This document shows, in pieces, positions 18,536 through 27,555 of a stretch of DNA of 64,000 bases. Both the position numbers and the translations under genes were made by a program. A model generated the notes under the pieces. That model was not told the DNA's origin, searched no databases, and worked only from the letters and a program-made list of their open reading frames with translations. Source of the DNA: CAZWDL01 sp964632995. Its GTDB lineage: Bacteria > Bacteroidota > Bacteroidia > Chitinophagales > Saprospiraceae. Every line of letters starts with the position of its first letter. Position 1 is the stretch's first letter. The DNA lies in contig CAZWDL010000010.1 in the NCBI GenBank assembly GCA_964632995.1, positions 26,553 through 90,552 on the forward strand. The letters run 5' to 3'.

Positions 18536-18722
18536 TGGAGAGGTATATCTATATACTTTGTGCGATCAATTGCGGGAAGGCCGCATAATTAATTGGCCAT
18601 GTTCATTGGGAAAACAGAAAAGTCATGTTCTAATTCCAGAAGATGGAGCAATAGATTTCTAAACTGATTTGGCAGGTTGGAAAGCTAGACTCCAATGCAA
18701 ACATAAAGAAAAATGCTGTATT

Positions 18723-18767
18723 TGTGTGCGAACACGGTTCTTTTTTTCTAAAATGTGTTCGTACACA
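18723..18767. repeat. 13-bp inverted repeat upstream of susC
   Basis: TGTGTGCGAACAC (18723-18735) and GTGTTCGTACACA (18755-18767) pair with one mismatch across a 19-bp A/T-rich loop. It lies about 290 bp upstream of susC in a gene-free stretch. It could be a paired operator or a hairpin; it does not have the form of a simple terminator. Confidence 0.45.
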
Positions 18768-18853
18768 CCATTTTATCCTTTAATAGTATTTTACGATTTT
18801 GGGAAGGCAAACGCTGCCTGTTTTCATAAAAAATTCGGAATCGGTTGGTTTTA

Positions 18854-18962
18854 GGATTATTCATAGGTTCTTCGTCATGAGACGTCAAAGGGACTACCAG
18901 GCGCGCAAATACAAGAATGGTAGTCATTTTGGCGTCGTAATAGATTAATCCGTGAATAACCT
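18854..18962. repeat. MITE-like element, degenerate short copy (family with GGATTATTCAT ends)
   Basis: It begins GGATTATTCATAGGTTCTTC and ends with GGCGTCGTAATAGATTAATC followed by CGTGAATAACC. Both halves match the fuller copy at 43102-43280 almost base for base, while the centre differs in sequence and length. The ends are imperfect inverted repeats. There is no coding capacity. Confidence 0.6.
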
Positions 18963-19047
18963 GTGTTAGCAGAAGTAGGTTGCCAATAGTCAGTCCTAAG
19001 CATTGAATCATACGCACTAAACAAGTGCCTATCGCAAAATTAATTCA

Positions 19048-19311
19048 ATGCGGATTTTCATTCAACTACTAACCTGTATAGTATTTTGCCAGACCTTCGC
19101 CAGCTGTAGTCCCGAACAAATAGCGGAAACAAAAGTAGAAGAACTCAGTCTCAATGTTGATATAGGCAGTCCGGAAGCCGTAGCTGCCGGCTGGGTAAGT
19201 AATACTTTCTTAGAGTCGCATGCCGAAGCCTCCATCTTTGCCCAAATGGCAGAAGCAGAACCCCGGCTGGAAGTAGGGACGGAAAGCCACCGGGAGGCGG
19301 TTGAAGGGTAG
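19048..19311 (+). CDS. small putative lipoprotein, unknown function
   Basis: The 87-residue ORF has a credible lipoprotein signal: MRIFIQLLTCIVFCQTFASC, with the lipobox Cys at residue 20. The mature part is short, acidic and without recognised domain. A perfect hairpin (19333-19361) lies 21 bp after the stop and the next gene starts 94 bp downstream. I do not recognise homologues. The signal sequence is the only strong argument that it is real. Confidence 0.45.
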   Translation: MRIFIQLLTCIVFCQTFASCSPEQIAETKVEELSLNVDIGSPEAVAAGWVSNTFLESHAEASIFAQMAEAEPRLEVGTESHREAVEG

Positions 19312-19332
19312 AGCGGCAGTCCTGAGTAGATA

Positions 19333-19361
19333 AGAACCGATTTATACTCCAAATCGGTTCT
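19333..19361. terminator. perfect 11-bp stem-loop after the small lipoprotein ORF
   Basis: AGAACCGATTT and AAATCGGTTCT pair exactly around a 7-base loop. The stem is followed on the plus strand by an A-run, so the canonical U-run is on the opposite strand. It may act as a 3' stabiliser or as a terminator for minus-strand transcripts. Confidence 0.45.
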
Positions 19362-19405
19362 AAGCAAAAAAAATTGGATATTTAATTGAAAAACGAATCA
19401 GTAAA

Positions 19406-20905
19406 ATGACAAGCATCATGACCCAACGCCGGATTTCTTATCTCCCTTTCGCTTTCCGTTGGTCGGCCTTTTTCCTGCTCCTTCTTTCCTTCAGTACCTG
19501 CAGTTCCCGCGGCCAATCGCCGGGGGAGACTACCGCGACGTCCGTCGCAGAGGAGAATCCTATGGAGGCCTACGTTGAAACAGTAGATCCCGTTTTTGAT
19601 TTCGAGCCGGTGCTCCGGATGAAAGGCGACGGTTATACCTTTCACGTATTGCGGATGACTTCCCAGGAATGGCTGGACAGCACTTTGGTGGAAGATCCCA
19701 CCTGGTGGCATTACGTTGAGATTGTAGTTCCCGACGAGGCAAAAGGGAATACCGGCATGTTGTACATCGACGGGGGAACCCGTGAGGATGAAGTCCCCGA
19801 AAGTCCGCACCCCATCCCAGTGCAGTCCGCCCTGGCCACACAAACCATCACCGCCAGGATGCACAACGTTCCCAACCAACCGGTCTACTTCGATAACGAC
19901 GATGCCGGCGCCCGCTACGAGGACGGCATCATCGCCTATGGTTGGCGGAAGTTTTTGGAAGGCGGCGCCAAAGCAAAGGATGCCGAGTGGCTGTCACGCC
20001 TGCCGATGACCACGGCCGCCGTCCGGGCTATGGATGCGATTACGGCCTTTACCCGAGAGGAAGCAGGACCGACCGTGGAGCAATTCGTCGTCGCCGGGGG
20101 CTCCAAACGGGGTTGGACAACCTGGACCACAGCGGTGACCGACGAGCGGGTGATCGCCATCGCCCCCTTCGTCATCGACCTGCTCAACCTCGTTCCTTCC
20201 TTCGAACACCACTGGCGCGCCTTCGGCTTCTGGTCACCGGCCGTAGATGACTACGTCGAAGAAGGAATCATGGAATGGCAGCGCTCCCGGGAATACCGGA
20301 CCCTGCTCGATATCGTCGAACCCTACTCCTACCGCGAGCAACTGACCCTGCCCAAATTACTGATCAACGCTACAGGTGATGAATTCTTCCTCCCCGACTC
20401 CTGGCGCTTTTACTACCACGATCTCGAAGGAGAAAAACACCTGCGCTACGTGCCTAATACCGGCCACTCTCTGAGCGAAACCGACGCTCTTCAGACCTTT
20501 ATCGCCTTTTATTATGGAATAGTAAACGATCGCCCCCGCCCCACTTTCGACTGGCGGGTGGAAAATGACACCATATATATAGCTAGCGCTGCTGATATGC
20601 CTCCTTCCAGTATTACTCTCTGGCAGGCACACAACCCGGAAGCGCGCGACTTCCGCCTGCCGGTGCTCGGCAAATCCTATCAGGCCAGCAACGTACCGCT
20701 CAAAGCGGATGGACAATACCAGGTCAGCGTGCCGGTTCCGGAGCGGGGCTGGCGGGCCTTTTTCGTCGAGCTGACTTTCGATGACTACGGCCCGGCCCCC
20801 TTCAAGTCGACAACCGGAGTGGTCGTTGTCCCCGATCAGTATCCCTATCCGCCCTATGTGAGCGAGGATCCGCAGGGAACCTCTGCCGAAGAGGCAAAGG
20901 ATTGA
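19406..20905 (+). CDS. PhoPQ-activated pathogenicity-related (PqaA-type) alpha/beta-hydrolase-like lipoprotein
   Basis: The 499-residue protein has a lipoprotein signal (LLLLSFSTC, Cys32). It matches the PhoPQ_related family (PF10142): QEWLDSTLVEDPTWWHYVEI near 87-106, GGTREDEVP, then an alpha/beta-hydrolase core with a nucleophile-elbow-like GGSKRGW (Ser233), NATGDEFF (Asp325) and PNTGHSL (His354). These three residues could form a catalytic triad. Members in enterobacteria are linked to the PhoPQ regulon, but their reaction is unknown. Here it sits between the SusCD locus and other glycan genes, so an esterase acting on decorated glycans is plausible, by inference only. It is transcribed alone on the plus strand. 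Confidence 0.85.
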   Translation: MTSIMTQRRISYLPFAFRWSAFFLLLLSFSTCSSRGQSPGETTATSVAEENPMEAYVETVDPVFDFEPVLRMKGDGYTFHVLRMTSQEWLDSTLVEDPTWWHYVEIVVPDEAKGNTGMLYIDGGTREDEVPESPHPIPVQSALATQTITARMHNVPNQPVYFDNDDAGARYEDGIIAYGWRKFLEGGAKAKDAEWLSRLPMTTAAVRAMDAITAFTREEAGPTVEQFVVAGGSKRGWTTWTTAVTDERVIAIAPFVIDLLNLVPSFEHHWRAFGFWSPAVDDYVEEGIMEWQRSREYRTLLDIVEPYSYREQLTLPKLLINATGDEFFLPDSWRFYYHDLEGEKHLRYVPNTGHSLSETDALQTFIAFYYGIVNDRPRPTFDWRVENDTIYIASAADMPPSSITLWQAHNPEARDFRLPVLGKSYQASNVPLKADGQYQVSVPVPERGWRAFFVELTFDDYGPAPFKSTTGVVVVPDQYPYPPYVSEDPQGTSAEEAKD

Positions 20906-20982
20906 GTTTTAATTCCACCCCTCAATTTGCGGATAGAACAATACGTATCGATTACCCACAACTTTAGTCGGTACAAACTTCC

Positions 20983-21072
20983 TCTGTTCTTCCCCGCCCA
21001 TCCTACGGCTGGTCGGGTAAATGTTTTTCTGTTCATCCCCGCCCTCGTTCCTCGGGACGGGTAAATGTTCTG
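20983..21072. repeat. two abutting 45-bp imperfect tandem repeats
   Basis: 20983-21027 and 21028-21072 both run from TCTGTTC(T/A)TCCCCGCCC to GGGTAAATGTT. They differ by a small indel and a diverged centre (CATCCTACGGCTGG versus TCGTTCCTCGGGA). They lie in the 576-bp gap after the PhoPQ-related gene. Confidence 0.6.
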
Positions 21073-21163
21073 CGGTTCCGGCCTGTTTGAAACAGTTTTT
21101 CACCTTTTTGTAGACATTCAGAACCGCAGAACAGTAAAACTGACGAACAGATGAACCGTAGAA
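21067..21163. repeat. 12-bp inverted repeat plus GAA phased at 8 bp
   Basis: GTTCTGCGGTTC (21067-21078) is the exact complement of GAACCGCAGAAC (21121-21132). After the right arm, GAA recurs at 21121, 21129, 21145, 21153 and 21161, that is, on an 8-bp grid with one slot replaced by AAA. It is related in style to the phased tracts elsewhere in the window. Confidence 0.5.
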
Positions 21164-21383
21164 GTAGCCAAACCCGGACTTATGGGTAATCAACACTAGA
21201 ACAATACCCAGGAAAACCAGTACGTCATCATTCCGTCGACCGGGGGCAGGCGGACGCCGGCGTCAGAAAGAATAAATGGGTTTTACGCTCAATTATCTAA
21301 AATAACAGAAGTGAGGATTCGGCGCTAGCTTTTTTATCTGGGTTGTCTCGAGGCGGACAGGTGTGGTCTTGGATACTTTTTAT

Positions 21384-21421
21384 TTCTACGTTCGACATTC
21401 TTCCGTTCTACGATTCAGTTC
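21384..21421. repeat. TTC-phased tract, 7-8 bp period
   Basis: TTC occurs at 21384, 21391, 21398, 21406 and 21414 (steps 7, 7, 8, 8). It lies about 60 bp from the 3' end of the minus-strand GHL10 gene. Confidence 0.45.
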
Positions 21422-21481
21422 ATGAGGCAACCTCAATCGTCGATATATCCCAAACCGCCTGAATTGATAACATAGGCTCTT

Positions 21482-22603
21482 TCAATACAGCCCTTCAAAA
21501 AAGGATTCCCGCCGTTTGATACCCTCGTAGAAGAAGAACACCTCTCCTTCGATGCCGTATTTTCGGTTCTCTGCCACCATCTGTTCCAGCAGGGCAGGTT
21601 CAGCGACGTAGCTGCCTACCTTGAGCAGAATACCGGGAAAAACTTTATCCAGATCGGAGGATACTACCTGTCTCTGCACGATCTTTTGCAATTCCCCCCG
21701 GTAAGCACTAATATCGTAGCGATAGATTTGCGGAAGCACCTCGTCCACCCAACCCTTGCGCACCCAGGTGGGCCAGTCCTGAAGATATTCCTGTTTGCTC
21801 CAGGGGTAGACGCTGGGCGCCGAGGAGATAATAAGGCCCTCATCGAGCGCTTTCAGTTCCTTGTGCATGCGTTCCATAAAGTTATTGAGCAGACCGGCCC
21901 GCCAGTCAATCCATTCCGGATCAAAATGATCTTCGGGCGGATCAGCGCCATTGTGCGCCTCCCGGTAGCGCGCAACAGAGAGGGAGTCGTACCCCGCTGT
22001 AGAGGGCAGTGCGGGCAGCCGGTCATCCCCCTGCACACCGTCAATGTCGTAGTTTTCCACTACCTCCTTCATCAGCGACAGCATAAAATCCTGCACCGCC
22101 GGATCAAAGGCGTTCATCCACTGAAAATTATTTTTGGATACAATGTTCCCAGTGATATCCCGGGCAGCCCAGCGGGGCCGCTTTTTCAACAGGTGGCCAC
22201 CCTCTTCGGGTTGTCCGTATGAAGAGGCAAAGCCATACTCAAACCAGGCCACCACCCGGATATCCTCCGCCTGCGCCGTTTCGATGAGCTCCCGCAGGGG
22301 ATCCCGATCACCTAATTCCGGGTCAATCCGCACACCAAATTCCTCCTCCATCATCTGGCTTGGGTAAAGCGTATACCCCTTATTCCAGGTGACCACGTAA
22401 ATCGTATTGAACCCATACCGCACTGCCATATCCACCGCCTCCTCTATACCGGCCCGGGAATACAAGGCATCACTGTCGACATTGGTCAGCCAGAACCCCC
22501 GCGTAGCATTTACCGAAGGTTCTTCCACCGGCGCCGCAGCCTCCGGCTTATCCCCACATGAAATCAGCAAACCGATGAAAAATAAAATGGTCACTCTTCG
22601 CAT
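21482..22603 (-). CDS. GHL10 (DUF187/YddW-like) glycosyl hydrolase-like lipoprotein
   Basis: The 373-residue protein has a short lipoprotein signal (FFIGLLISC, Cys16). It then shows the GHL10 TIM-barrel pattern: RGFWLTNVDSDALYS near 35, FNTIYVVTWNKGYTLYPSQM, IRVVAWFEYGFASSYG near 112-127, FQWMNAFDPAVQDFMLSLMK, YDIDGVQGDDRLPALPS (the acidic pair expected at the active site), LIISSAPSVYPWSK and WVDEVLPQIYRYD. Some members of this group act on peptidoglycan or related glycans; most are uncharacterised. It starts 28 bp after the AGE epimerase stop, so the two are probably co-transcribed. Confidence 0.85.
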   Translation of the reverse strand: MRRVTILFFIGLLISCGDKPEAAAPVEEPSVNATRGFWLTNVDSDALYSRAGIEEAVDMAVRYGFNTIYVVTWNKGYTLYPSQMMEEEFGVRIDPELGDRDPLRELIETAQAEDIRVVAWFEYGFASSYGQPEEGGHLLKKRPRWAARDITGNIVSKNNFQWMNAFDPAVQDFMLSLMKEVVENYDIDGVQGDDRLPALPSTAGYDSLSVARYREAHNGADPPEDHFDPEWIDWRAGLLNNFMERMHKELKALDEGLIISSAPSVYPWSKQEYLQDWPTWVRKGWVDEVLPQIYRYDISAYRGELQKIVQRQVVSSDLDKVFPGILLKVGSYVAEPALLEQMVAENRKYGIEGEVFFFYEGIKRRESFFEGLY

Positions 22604-22605
22604 AT

Positions 22606-22634
22606 ACTCTTAAGCTTGAACTTTGAACCCTTCA
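22606..22634. repeat. TTGAAC-type heptamer tract at the end of the AGE gene
   Basis: Between the AGE stop and the GHL10 start the plus strand reads TTGAAC, TTGAAC, TTCAAC at 7-8 bp steps (22616, 22623, 22631). The tract includes the AGE stop codon. Confidence 0.35.
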
Positions 22635-23798
22635 ACCTTCCCCTCGCAAAAGCTCCAGCTCCCGCCAGCACTGGTACAAAGCCCGCGGAACGTGAAAACA
22701 CCCTTTCCACTTCCCGCCTTTCAGATCGGAGAGGCGCTCGCCGCGCCGGTTGAGATAGCCAAACCACTCTCCGTGTTCCGCATCGGTGAAGCGGGGCCAG
22801 GTGTATTCATGCAGGCGCTCAAACCACTTGCGAAAGTCCTCCTCACCGGTATGCCGCCAGCCTTTCAGCATTGCCACCAACGATTCCAGGTGTACCCACC
22901 ACAATTTGCGATCCCACTCCAGTTGCTGGGGTGGATAGCCCTTTATATCCATGAAATAAAAAATCCCACCGTACTCTTCGTCCCAGCCGTACTCGATCAT
23001 GCGCAGGGCGCGCTGGGCAGCCTGTACGATCAGGCCGCGGTCGCCCATTCTTTCGCCCAGGTCCATAACAAACCACATCGCTTCGATGGCGTGGCCGGGG
23101 TTGAGAAGGCGTCCGTCAAAGGAATCGGAAAAGCCGCCCTTCTGCGTCACATTTTCCAGAACAACCTGTTCCTCGGTTTGATAGAAAACGTCCATCACTT
23201 CGATGATCACATCCCGGGTCAGTTCTTGGACCAGATCCTCTTCCAACAAATCCTCCAGTTCCAGCGCCAGGTGGCTCAGTATCATAGGCAGAGCGAAATT
23301 CTTCAGTTCGCGCGTACCGGGATAAGCCTTATTGTATTTCCCTTTGGGATTATCCCGTCGCCGGATTACGCGCTGAAAAGTCTGTCGGGCAATTTCGGCG
23401 TAGCGTTCCTCGCCGGTAGCCTTGTACAGCTCTCCGAAAGCCAGAGCGGCAAAGCAATCCGAAAATACATTGTATGGCTGCACCAGTGGAGCGCCGGCCC
23501 GGTTGAGCGCAAAATACCAGTTGCCCTGCTCATCCCGGCCGTGTTTCTCCAGGAAACGGGCGCCGTGCCGTGCCATTTCCAGCCATTCCTGCCGCTTTTC
23601 GAGGCGGTTATAGAGCATGGCAAAAGTTCCCGTTTGCCTGGCCTGCAGCCAGACAAATTTGTCGGTGTCGTACACCGTTCCATCCCGGAGCAGGCAGGAG
23701 AAGAACCCACCCTGCTCATCATCACGGGAGTGCCTCATCCAGAAAGGAAGTACGCTGTTCAGCAATTCGTTTTTGTACTGATCAATAAAGTCGGTCAT
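22632..23798 (-). CDS. AGE-family N-acylglucosamine 2-epimerase
   Basis: The 388-residue cytoplasmic protein matches the N-acylglucosamine 2-epimerase / renin-binding protein family over its full (alpha/alpha)6 barrel. Diagnostic strings are DKFVWLQARQTGTFAMLYNR (47-66), LLNPGHAIEAMWF with His236, KLWWVHLESLVAML, and GGKWKGCFHVPRALYQCW with His369. The two His positions fit the family's catalytic pair. The KWKGCFHVPR ending is closer to GlcNAc/ManNAc epimerases than to cellobiose epimerases. It would interconvert GlcNAc and ManNAc, which fits use of N-glycan or sialoglycan sugars, but mannose 2-epimerisation cannot be excluded. It is transcribed ahead of the GHL10 gene. Confidence 0.85.
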   Translation of the reverse strand: MTDFIDQYKNELLNSVLPFWMRHSRDDEQGGFFSCLLRDGTVYDTDKFVWLQARQTGTFAMLYNRLEKRQEWLEMARHGARFLEKHGRDEQGNWYFALNRAGAPLVQPYNVFSDCFAALAFGELYKATGEERYAEIARQTFQRVIRRRDNPKGKYNKAYPGTRELKNFALPMILSHLALELEDLLEEDLVQELTRDVIIEVMDVFYQTEEQVVLENVTQKGGFSDSFDGRLLNPGHAIEAMWFVMDLGERMGDRGLIVQAAQRALRMIEYGWDEEYGGIFYFMDIKGYPPQQLEWDRKLWWVHLESLVAMLKGWRHTGEEDFRKWFERLHEYTWPRFTDAEHGEWFGYLNRRGERLSDLKGGKWKGCFHVPRALYQCWRELELLRGEG

Positions 23799-23979
23799 GG
23801 CCTTTTTGTTTTAATGCTTGCTTTGGTATGATAAGCATCTAGCCGGGAAAAAGTTGGATGAACATTTTAGAATACCTCCCCTTTGAAACCAGGTTTTGCT
23901 GATGCGCTTTCACCAGCCGGGTGTGGGATTCCAGAAGAGAGCTGCGGAAGTAGTTGCAGAAAAGCCTGTTTTCCTGACT

Positions 23980-26900
23980 TCATTCCAAAACTACCTGCTT
24001 CTCATACCCCACCACCGGGCCATTATTCTGCACGAAGAACACCCGGTTTCCCATAACTGCGATCCCCCGCACATCGCCCCGGATGCTAAGGCCGGAGCGA
24101 TAGTTAGGCACATATTCAAATCCCGCTTCCCCACGGTTGAGGAATAACTGGCCATAATTGGCATCCCAGCGTCCCCAGTTAGCACGGGTTCGCTCGCGGT
24201 TACCGGCCAGGAGCAGGTCGGTGCGTCCGTCGCGGTCGGCATCGAGAGTGGCGATGGCGTAAACGGGAGCAGCCTGGGCTATATTCGGTAGTTCGTGCAT
24301 GGTCCAGTTGCCGTCCTCCCGGTTTTCGATCCATATGGTTTTGGCAAAATCAGCCTGCAGACGGCCGGCCTGTTCCAGTTGCTCCGGCGACAGGATGTCC
24401 TCGATAGTTGCTTCGGCGTAAGATTCGTAATCGGTGAATTTCTTGCGGATGCTCACAAGCTGACCGAACAATTCATCGCGGCTGAAAGCTGGATATTCCT
24501 TACCTTGAATGTAGTAGGTCAGAATAGGGTCGACAGAGCCGTTATCATCAAAATCACCGTAATAAATTGTGGCCGGTTCTTCAGTATTGACCTGCATTTG
24601 GTGGTTAGCGCCCAGGTTGCCGGCGACCAGATCGGGATCCCCGTCATTGTCGAGATCGGCCTGATGTAGGGTGCTCCACCAACCGCTGGCAGGTACTCCC
24701 AAATCAAGATCTGCCGGAAAGAACCGGCTGTTCCCGTTGCGGAAAACACGCAGCGGCATCCACTCGCCGGCCAGGACGAGGTCGGGGCGGCTGTCGCCGT
24801 CGGCGTCTATCCATTCGGCATCGGTCACCATCCCGGTTTGCAAGAGTTCAGGCGCCATTTCCTCCGTCACCAGGGTGAAAATGCCCAGTCCATCGTTGCG
24901 GAGCAGGTGGCTCTTCGGCGCCAGAGGATAGTTGCCTGGGATAAGGCGGCCGCCGACAAACAGATCCATATCCCCGTCGCCGTCAAAATCAAAAGGAGCC
25001 ACACAGCCGCCGCTGATCAGCATACGGGGCAGGGCTTGCGGCGCCCGTTCGAAGTTGCCGGCGCCGTCATTGAGATACAAGCGGTCCTGCAATGCGAGAT
25101 CTTCGGGAAGAAAATCGTAGCCCCCGCTGACGACGTACAGGTCGAGGTCGGCATCACCGTCGGCATCGAAGAAAGCGGCGTCGATGTCTTCGTGGATGAT
25201 GTCCTTACGGAAGGCAGCGGCCGAGGAAGCGATAAAGCTTCCGTCCTCTTGTTGCAGGAATAAAGCCCCCGCCTGCAATTTGGCCCCGCCGATAAAGAGA
25301 TCCTCCCGGCCGTCTTTGTTAACATCGGCCCTGGCCAGCGCCGGCCCTTCGGTGGAGAGCATCCAGGGCAGCAGCGCCTGCCGCTTAAAGTCTACCGAGG
25401 TATTTTCCCGGTGTTCGAAACCCGGAGCAGCGGATGAAGCTTTAAAGTAGGTGGCTTCCGCCAGGCTTTCCTGCGGCCCGCGACCGGCATTATTGATATC
25501 CAGCACCAGTTCCCGGTCGGGTGATACTCCCTGCAGCACTTGCCGCCGGCCGTCGGGCCAGTTTACAACCAGGCGCTCGACCGGTTCTGCGGCGGGCAGC
25601 CCAAAATGCAGGGGCAGATGCATAGCCGACTGGAAGCCCCGTACCGGAATAAATTCCTGAACGGCGACCTGTTCGCCGCGGTGCAGTTCTACCCGGGCCC
25701 CTATACCGTTGCGGTTGTTGCCGCTCCCCTGCAGCTTCACCCGCAGGTAATGACCGCCCTGTATCTGGTTTTCGTAAATGGCCGCCGGCTCGTTGATGTT
25801 ATTGAGCACCAGGTCCAGGTCACCGTCCAGATCCAGATCGGCGTAGCCGGCGCCGTTGGTCAAAAGAAGATCATCGAAGCTCCAGTCAGCCACTTTATTC
25901 GAAAAGCTCAGATCGCCGTTGTTGCGAAATATATAGTTGTGGGTTTTGCTCGATTCCATCTGGTTGATGATCTCCATCAGGGCGGCTGATTTTTCTCCCC
26001 GCAATTCCCGGATGCGCTGATCGGCGTAATAGTCCATGAAGTCGCGGTTTGTATAATCCCGCAGGTACCCGTTGGAAATAAACAGATCCTTCCAGCCATC
26101 GTTGTCGAAATCAGCAAAGAGGGCAGCCCAGCTCCAATCTGTGTTGGAAATACCTGCCAACTGCCCCACTTCCGAAAAGGTGCCATCCCCGTTGTTGAGC
26201 TGCAGCATATTGCGCATCACCTGATGGTAATAGCCGTTGCGCAGCTGCGACTGGTACTTTTCGTATTTATCCGGACCGAAGAGCAGCTTCTGGCGGCGAT
26301 TGTCCTCCGGCAGCATATCTAGGGCCAGGATATCGGTCCGCCCGTCGTTGTTGTAATCAGCTATATCGGACCCCATCGAGAAGTGGGGAATGTGGCCGAG
26401 TCGCTTTTCCAGTTCTTCGCTGAAGGTCCCGTCACCCTTGTTCATATAGAGGTAATCCTCCTCGATGTAATCATTGGAAACATAGAGGTCCAGCCAGCCG
26501 TCATTGTCGAGGTCGGAAGCGGCGACTCCCAGGCCAAAGCCCAAGGGATTATTGATAATACCGGCAGCTTCCGTCACATTGACAAAGCGACCGTTATCGT
26601 TTCTAAGGAGCTGATCACCGGCATACTTATCTTTCATTTTCTTGACGAAGGAAGCATCGAAATTTTGAAACTCCTCGATGTTGTGATTGAGCAAATAGAC
26701 ATCGAGATCATTGTCCCGGTCGTAGTCGAAGAAAAGAGCCTGTGTGGTATAGGCCGGCACATCGAGCCCGTAAACGGCGGCTTTTTCCGTAAAGGTGGCG
26801 TCACCATTATTCAGATAGAGTTCATTGCGTCGCTGCGCCACCGGTAGATCACCTGAATAACACAGGTAGATATCCAGATAGCCGTCGGCGTTGATGTCGA

Positions 26901-27282
26901 CCATGCTGACGCCCGTGTTCCAGCTACCGGGCCGCCCGGCTACGCCCGCCGCTTCGGTTATGTCTTCAAAGTTCAGATCGCCTTTATTCAGGTAAAGTTT
27001 GTTAGGCAGCATATTGGCCGAAAAATAGAGATCCGGCAGTCCGTCATTATTGATATCCCCGATAGCAACACCCCCGCCGTTGTAGAAATACTCGTAGGAG
27101 AGCACGTTCAGTTCCTCGGTTTCGGTAAGCTGATTGGCAAAGGTGATCCCGGTGCGCCGGGCGTCGAGCCGTTCAAAACTGCCCCGATTGCCAGCATCCT
27201 TCTCTCCGGAAGAACCGGAACCGCCGCAGCTCATCAGAATGAGGACTGTGAATAATAAAATTGAAATACTTCCCTTGCTCAT
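23980..27282 (-). CDS. giant FG-GAP/VCBS-repeat lipoprotein with ASPIC/UnbV domain
   Basis: The 1100-residue protein has a lipoprotein signal (LFTVLILMSC, Cys19). Most of the protein is FG-GAP/VCBS-type propeller repeats with Ca2+-loop motifs such as DINNDGLPDLYFS, DINADGYLDIYLC, DYDRDNDLDVYLL, DLDNDGWLDLYVS, DADGDADLDLYVV and DFDGDGDMDLFVG. An ASPIC/UnbV (CRTAC1-type) domain near 515-595 has GIGARVELHRGEQ and LHFGLPAAEPVERLVVNWPD. Proteins of this design are abundant beside SusCD systems in marine Bacteroidota and are thought to bind or present glycans at the surface; their function is not established. It is upstream of the AGE gene by 181 bp on the same strand. Confidence 0.88.
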   Translation of the reverse strand: MSKGSISILLFTVLILMSCGGSGSSGEKDAGNRGSFERLDARRTGITFANQLTETEELNVLSYEYFYNGGGVAIGDINNDGLPDLYFSANMLPNKLYLNKGDLNFEDITEAAGVAGRPGSWNTGVSMVDINADGYLDIYLCYSGDLPVAQRRNELYLNNGDATFTEKAAVYGLDVPAYTTQALFFDYDRDNDLDVYLLNHNIEEFQNFDASFVKKMKDKYAGDQLLRNDNGRFVNVTEAAGIINNPLGFGLGVAASDLDNDGWLDLYVSNDYIEEDYLYMNKGDGTFSEELEKRLGHIPHFSMGSDIADYNNDGRTDILALDMLPEDNRRQKLLFGPDKYEKYQSQLRNGYYHQVMRNMLQLNNGDGTFSEVGQLAGISNTDWSWAALFADFDNDGWKDLFISNGYLRDYTNRDFMDYYADQRIRELRGEKSAALMEIINQMESSKTHNYIFRNNGDLSFSNKVADWSFDDLLLTNGAGYADLDLDGDLDLVLNNINEPAAIYENQIQGGHYLRVKLQGSGNNRNGIGARVELHRGEQVAVQEFIPVRGFQSAMHLPLHFGLPAAEPVERLVVNWPDGRRQVLQGVSPDRELVLDINNAGRGPQESLAEATYFKASSAAPGFEHRENTSVDFKRQALLPWMLSTEGPALARADVNKDGREDLFIGGAKLQAGALFLQQEDGSFIASSAAAFRKDIIHEDIDAAFFDADGDADLDLYVVSGGYDFLPEDLALQDRLYLNDGAGNFERAPQALPRMLISGGCVAPFDFDGDGDMDLFVGGRLIPGNYPLAPKSHLLRNDGLGIFTLVTEEMAPELLQTGMVTDAEWIDADGDSRPDLVLAGEWMPLRVFRNGNSRFFPADLDLGVPASGWWSTLHQADLDNDGDPDLVAGNLGANHQMQVNTEEPATIYYGDFDDNGSVDPILTYYIQGKEYPAFSRDELFGQLVSIRKKFTDYESYAEATIEDILSPEQLEQAGRLQADFAKTIWIENREDGNWTMHELPNIAQAAPVYAIATLDADRDGRTDLLLAGNRERTRANWGRWDANYGQLFLNRGEAGFEYVPNYRSGLSIRGDVRGIAVMGNRVFFVQNNGPVVGYEKQVVLE

Positions 27283-27555
27283 AATATGGTATGTTTTGCC
27301 GAAAGCCGACGCTGTTAACTGATAAATTAATACACCGGACAGGGCGGCGCATCACTAACCTTTCTTCTTTTCCTGTATCCCTACCAGCTGCTTCTGCTGG
27401 TTTTCAACTGTTTACCAACCTGCATTTATTGCCCTGCCAGACAAGTTTAAAAGCCGAAATTACGCATTTGCGGAGCAAGCGACCAAAAACAGGGATGAAA
27501 TGTGTGCGGACACAGACGCTTTTATTATTTTGGGCCTTCCCCTAATCACGACACT

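Noticed and set aside
22623..23831. 402-codon open frame on the plus strand, antisense to the AGE epimerase
   Set aside because: It lies wholly over a gene with clear family motifs; the protein has no domain signal and its composition fits a mirror of G+C-biased codons.
25540..26847. several 140-155-codon open frames antisense to the FG-GAP protein
   Set aside because: They mirror the repeated Asp/Gly-rich calcium loops, which naturally give long open antisense frames.
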